Positions 63,381 through 64,000 of a stretch of DNA of 64,000 nucleotides are shown one piece after another. The stretch's first letter is position 1. Every line of letters begins with the position of its first letter. Both the position numbers and the translations under genes were made by a program. The notes under the pieces were generated by a model. That model was not told the DNA's origin. It was given only the letters and a program-made list of their open reading frames with translations, and ran no database searches. Origin of the DNA: Diphasiastrum complanatum (lineage: Eukaryota; Streptophyta; Lycopodiopsida; Lycopodiales; Lycopodiaceae); contig CM055111.1 of the NCBI GenBank assembly GCA_029204225.1, forward strand, positions 30,409,464 through 30,473,463. Reading direction: 5' to 3'.

Positions 63381-64000
63381 AATTACAGCAAATAAGGATC
63401 CTAAAACACTTGAAATGATGAGGGAAACAATAGATTATGATTTCATAAGATTAGCACAAGTTGAACCATCAAAATCCATCAAAAATCTATGCTTGAACCT
63501 CACTAAATGGCCCAAATCCTTGAAGAAGGCTTCACACGTGTGAAAGTACGGCCTTCCACAGTCTGAGTACTGTACACCAGACCTACATTCAATCCTATAA
63601 TCATTAGTAATCACAAGTACTCAAACAATTATGAACATAGAGAGCAATTGCACCATTATGAGAGAAAAAACATGAAATTGCTTGATTGATTTTGGTGAGA
63701 TATCATCACCTATATATACATGATCCATCACGGTTTTGGGCAGATATGAGTAGCCCTAAACCTATCCCTAATGCTAATTTTGGTGGATCTTTCATCCCTA
63801 CCAAGTTAGGGTTGGAATCTTGGAGATCCCTCAACAATGCAAAAATTACCAAAAATAGCTCCTATTTTTTCTCCCTTGTATCTAAGCATAATTTGGACTC
63901 ATTCCAAAGGTTCTAACACTTAGTTCTACTTGAGAACATCCTTATGAATGGAATCCTATGCTATTTGGCACGTGTGACAAGCCACATCATGACCATCTAA
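63381..64000. repeat. Possible partial Copia LTR at window end
   Basis: Contains CACACGTGTG at 63533 followed by GAAAGTACGGCCTTCCACA, similar to the palindrome neighbourhood in C3 LTRs (18395-18430). It also has TATATATA near 63712 and GGCACGTGTGAC at 63968. These features match the Copia LTRs of this window, but edges, PBS and orientation are not resolved. Confidence 0.4.

Noticed and set aside
1-64000. Search for tRNA, rRNA, CRISPR arrays, bacterial operons or toxin genes
   Set aside because: None found. tRNA-like matches are only the 10-17 nt primer-binding sites of retroelements.

Overview
This window is repeat-dominated DNA from a land plant, probably one with a large genome. It is built almost entirely of nested LTR retrotransposons. 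Copia elements carry primer-binding sites (PBS) of the TGGTATCAGAGC type, which pair with initiator-Met tRNA. Ty3/gypsy elements carry PBSs of the TGGCGCCGTTGCCG type (tRNA-Asp-like, as in the Athila/Tat group). I see no rRNA, tRNA, CRISPR, bacterial operon or convincing single-copy host gene. The species cannot be named from the sequence. Element labels (G = gypsy, C = Copia) are mine.

Left part (1-10.7 kb): a decayed gypsy remnant (G3', minus strand, 1.26-2.68 kb) is cut at 2685 by gypsy G1a (plus strand, 2686-7270). G1a has lost most of its interior. It is followed by a head-to-tail array of G1 LTRs separated by spacers of about 115 bp (6485-9440). The array is joined to the leader and gag of a second G1 copy, G1b.

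Centre (10.7-27.1 kb): G1b gag is split by Copia C1 (10701-27143, minus). C1 itself carries two more minus-strand Copia insertions: C3 in its gag (14342-18916, perfect GATCT target duplication) and C2 in its leader (19772-25733). C3 is non-autonomous. It has one 726-codon frame encoding Gag, protease and a much reduced integrase, with almost no reverse transcriptase.

Right of centre (27.1-43.3 kb): the rest of G1b (gag, PR, RT, RH, IN, then an unknown 3' region that is partly duplicated); an (AT)n tract; a 25-bp minisatellite and a 218-bp tandem repeat; a second gypsy gag (G2); the 5' half of a plus-strand Copia (C4); and minus-strand gypsy G3, which is reduced to LTR-gag-PR.

Right part (43.3-64 kb): Copia C5 (3' LTR plus unfamiliar interior); C6, a plus-strand relative of C1, split by C7 (46257-51916, AATCT duplication), which looks like an element inserted into a copy of itself; about 3.7 kb of weakly classifiable DNA; then C8 (56558-62872), a complete and apparently very young Copia. 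C8 has 862-bp LTRs that differ at one site by eye, a perfect ATCAT duplication and one open 1326-codon gag-pol. The last 1.1 kb looks like another unresolved repeat.

Themes across the window: a perfect palindrome CACACGTGTG recurs at least 16 times, always in Copia-type LTRs, Copia leaders or unclassified repeat, and never in a recognised coding region. Independent deletions repeatedly remove the integrase core and reverse-transcriptase palm. C8 is the only element here that looks able to supply all functions, and it is a plausible helper for C3.
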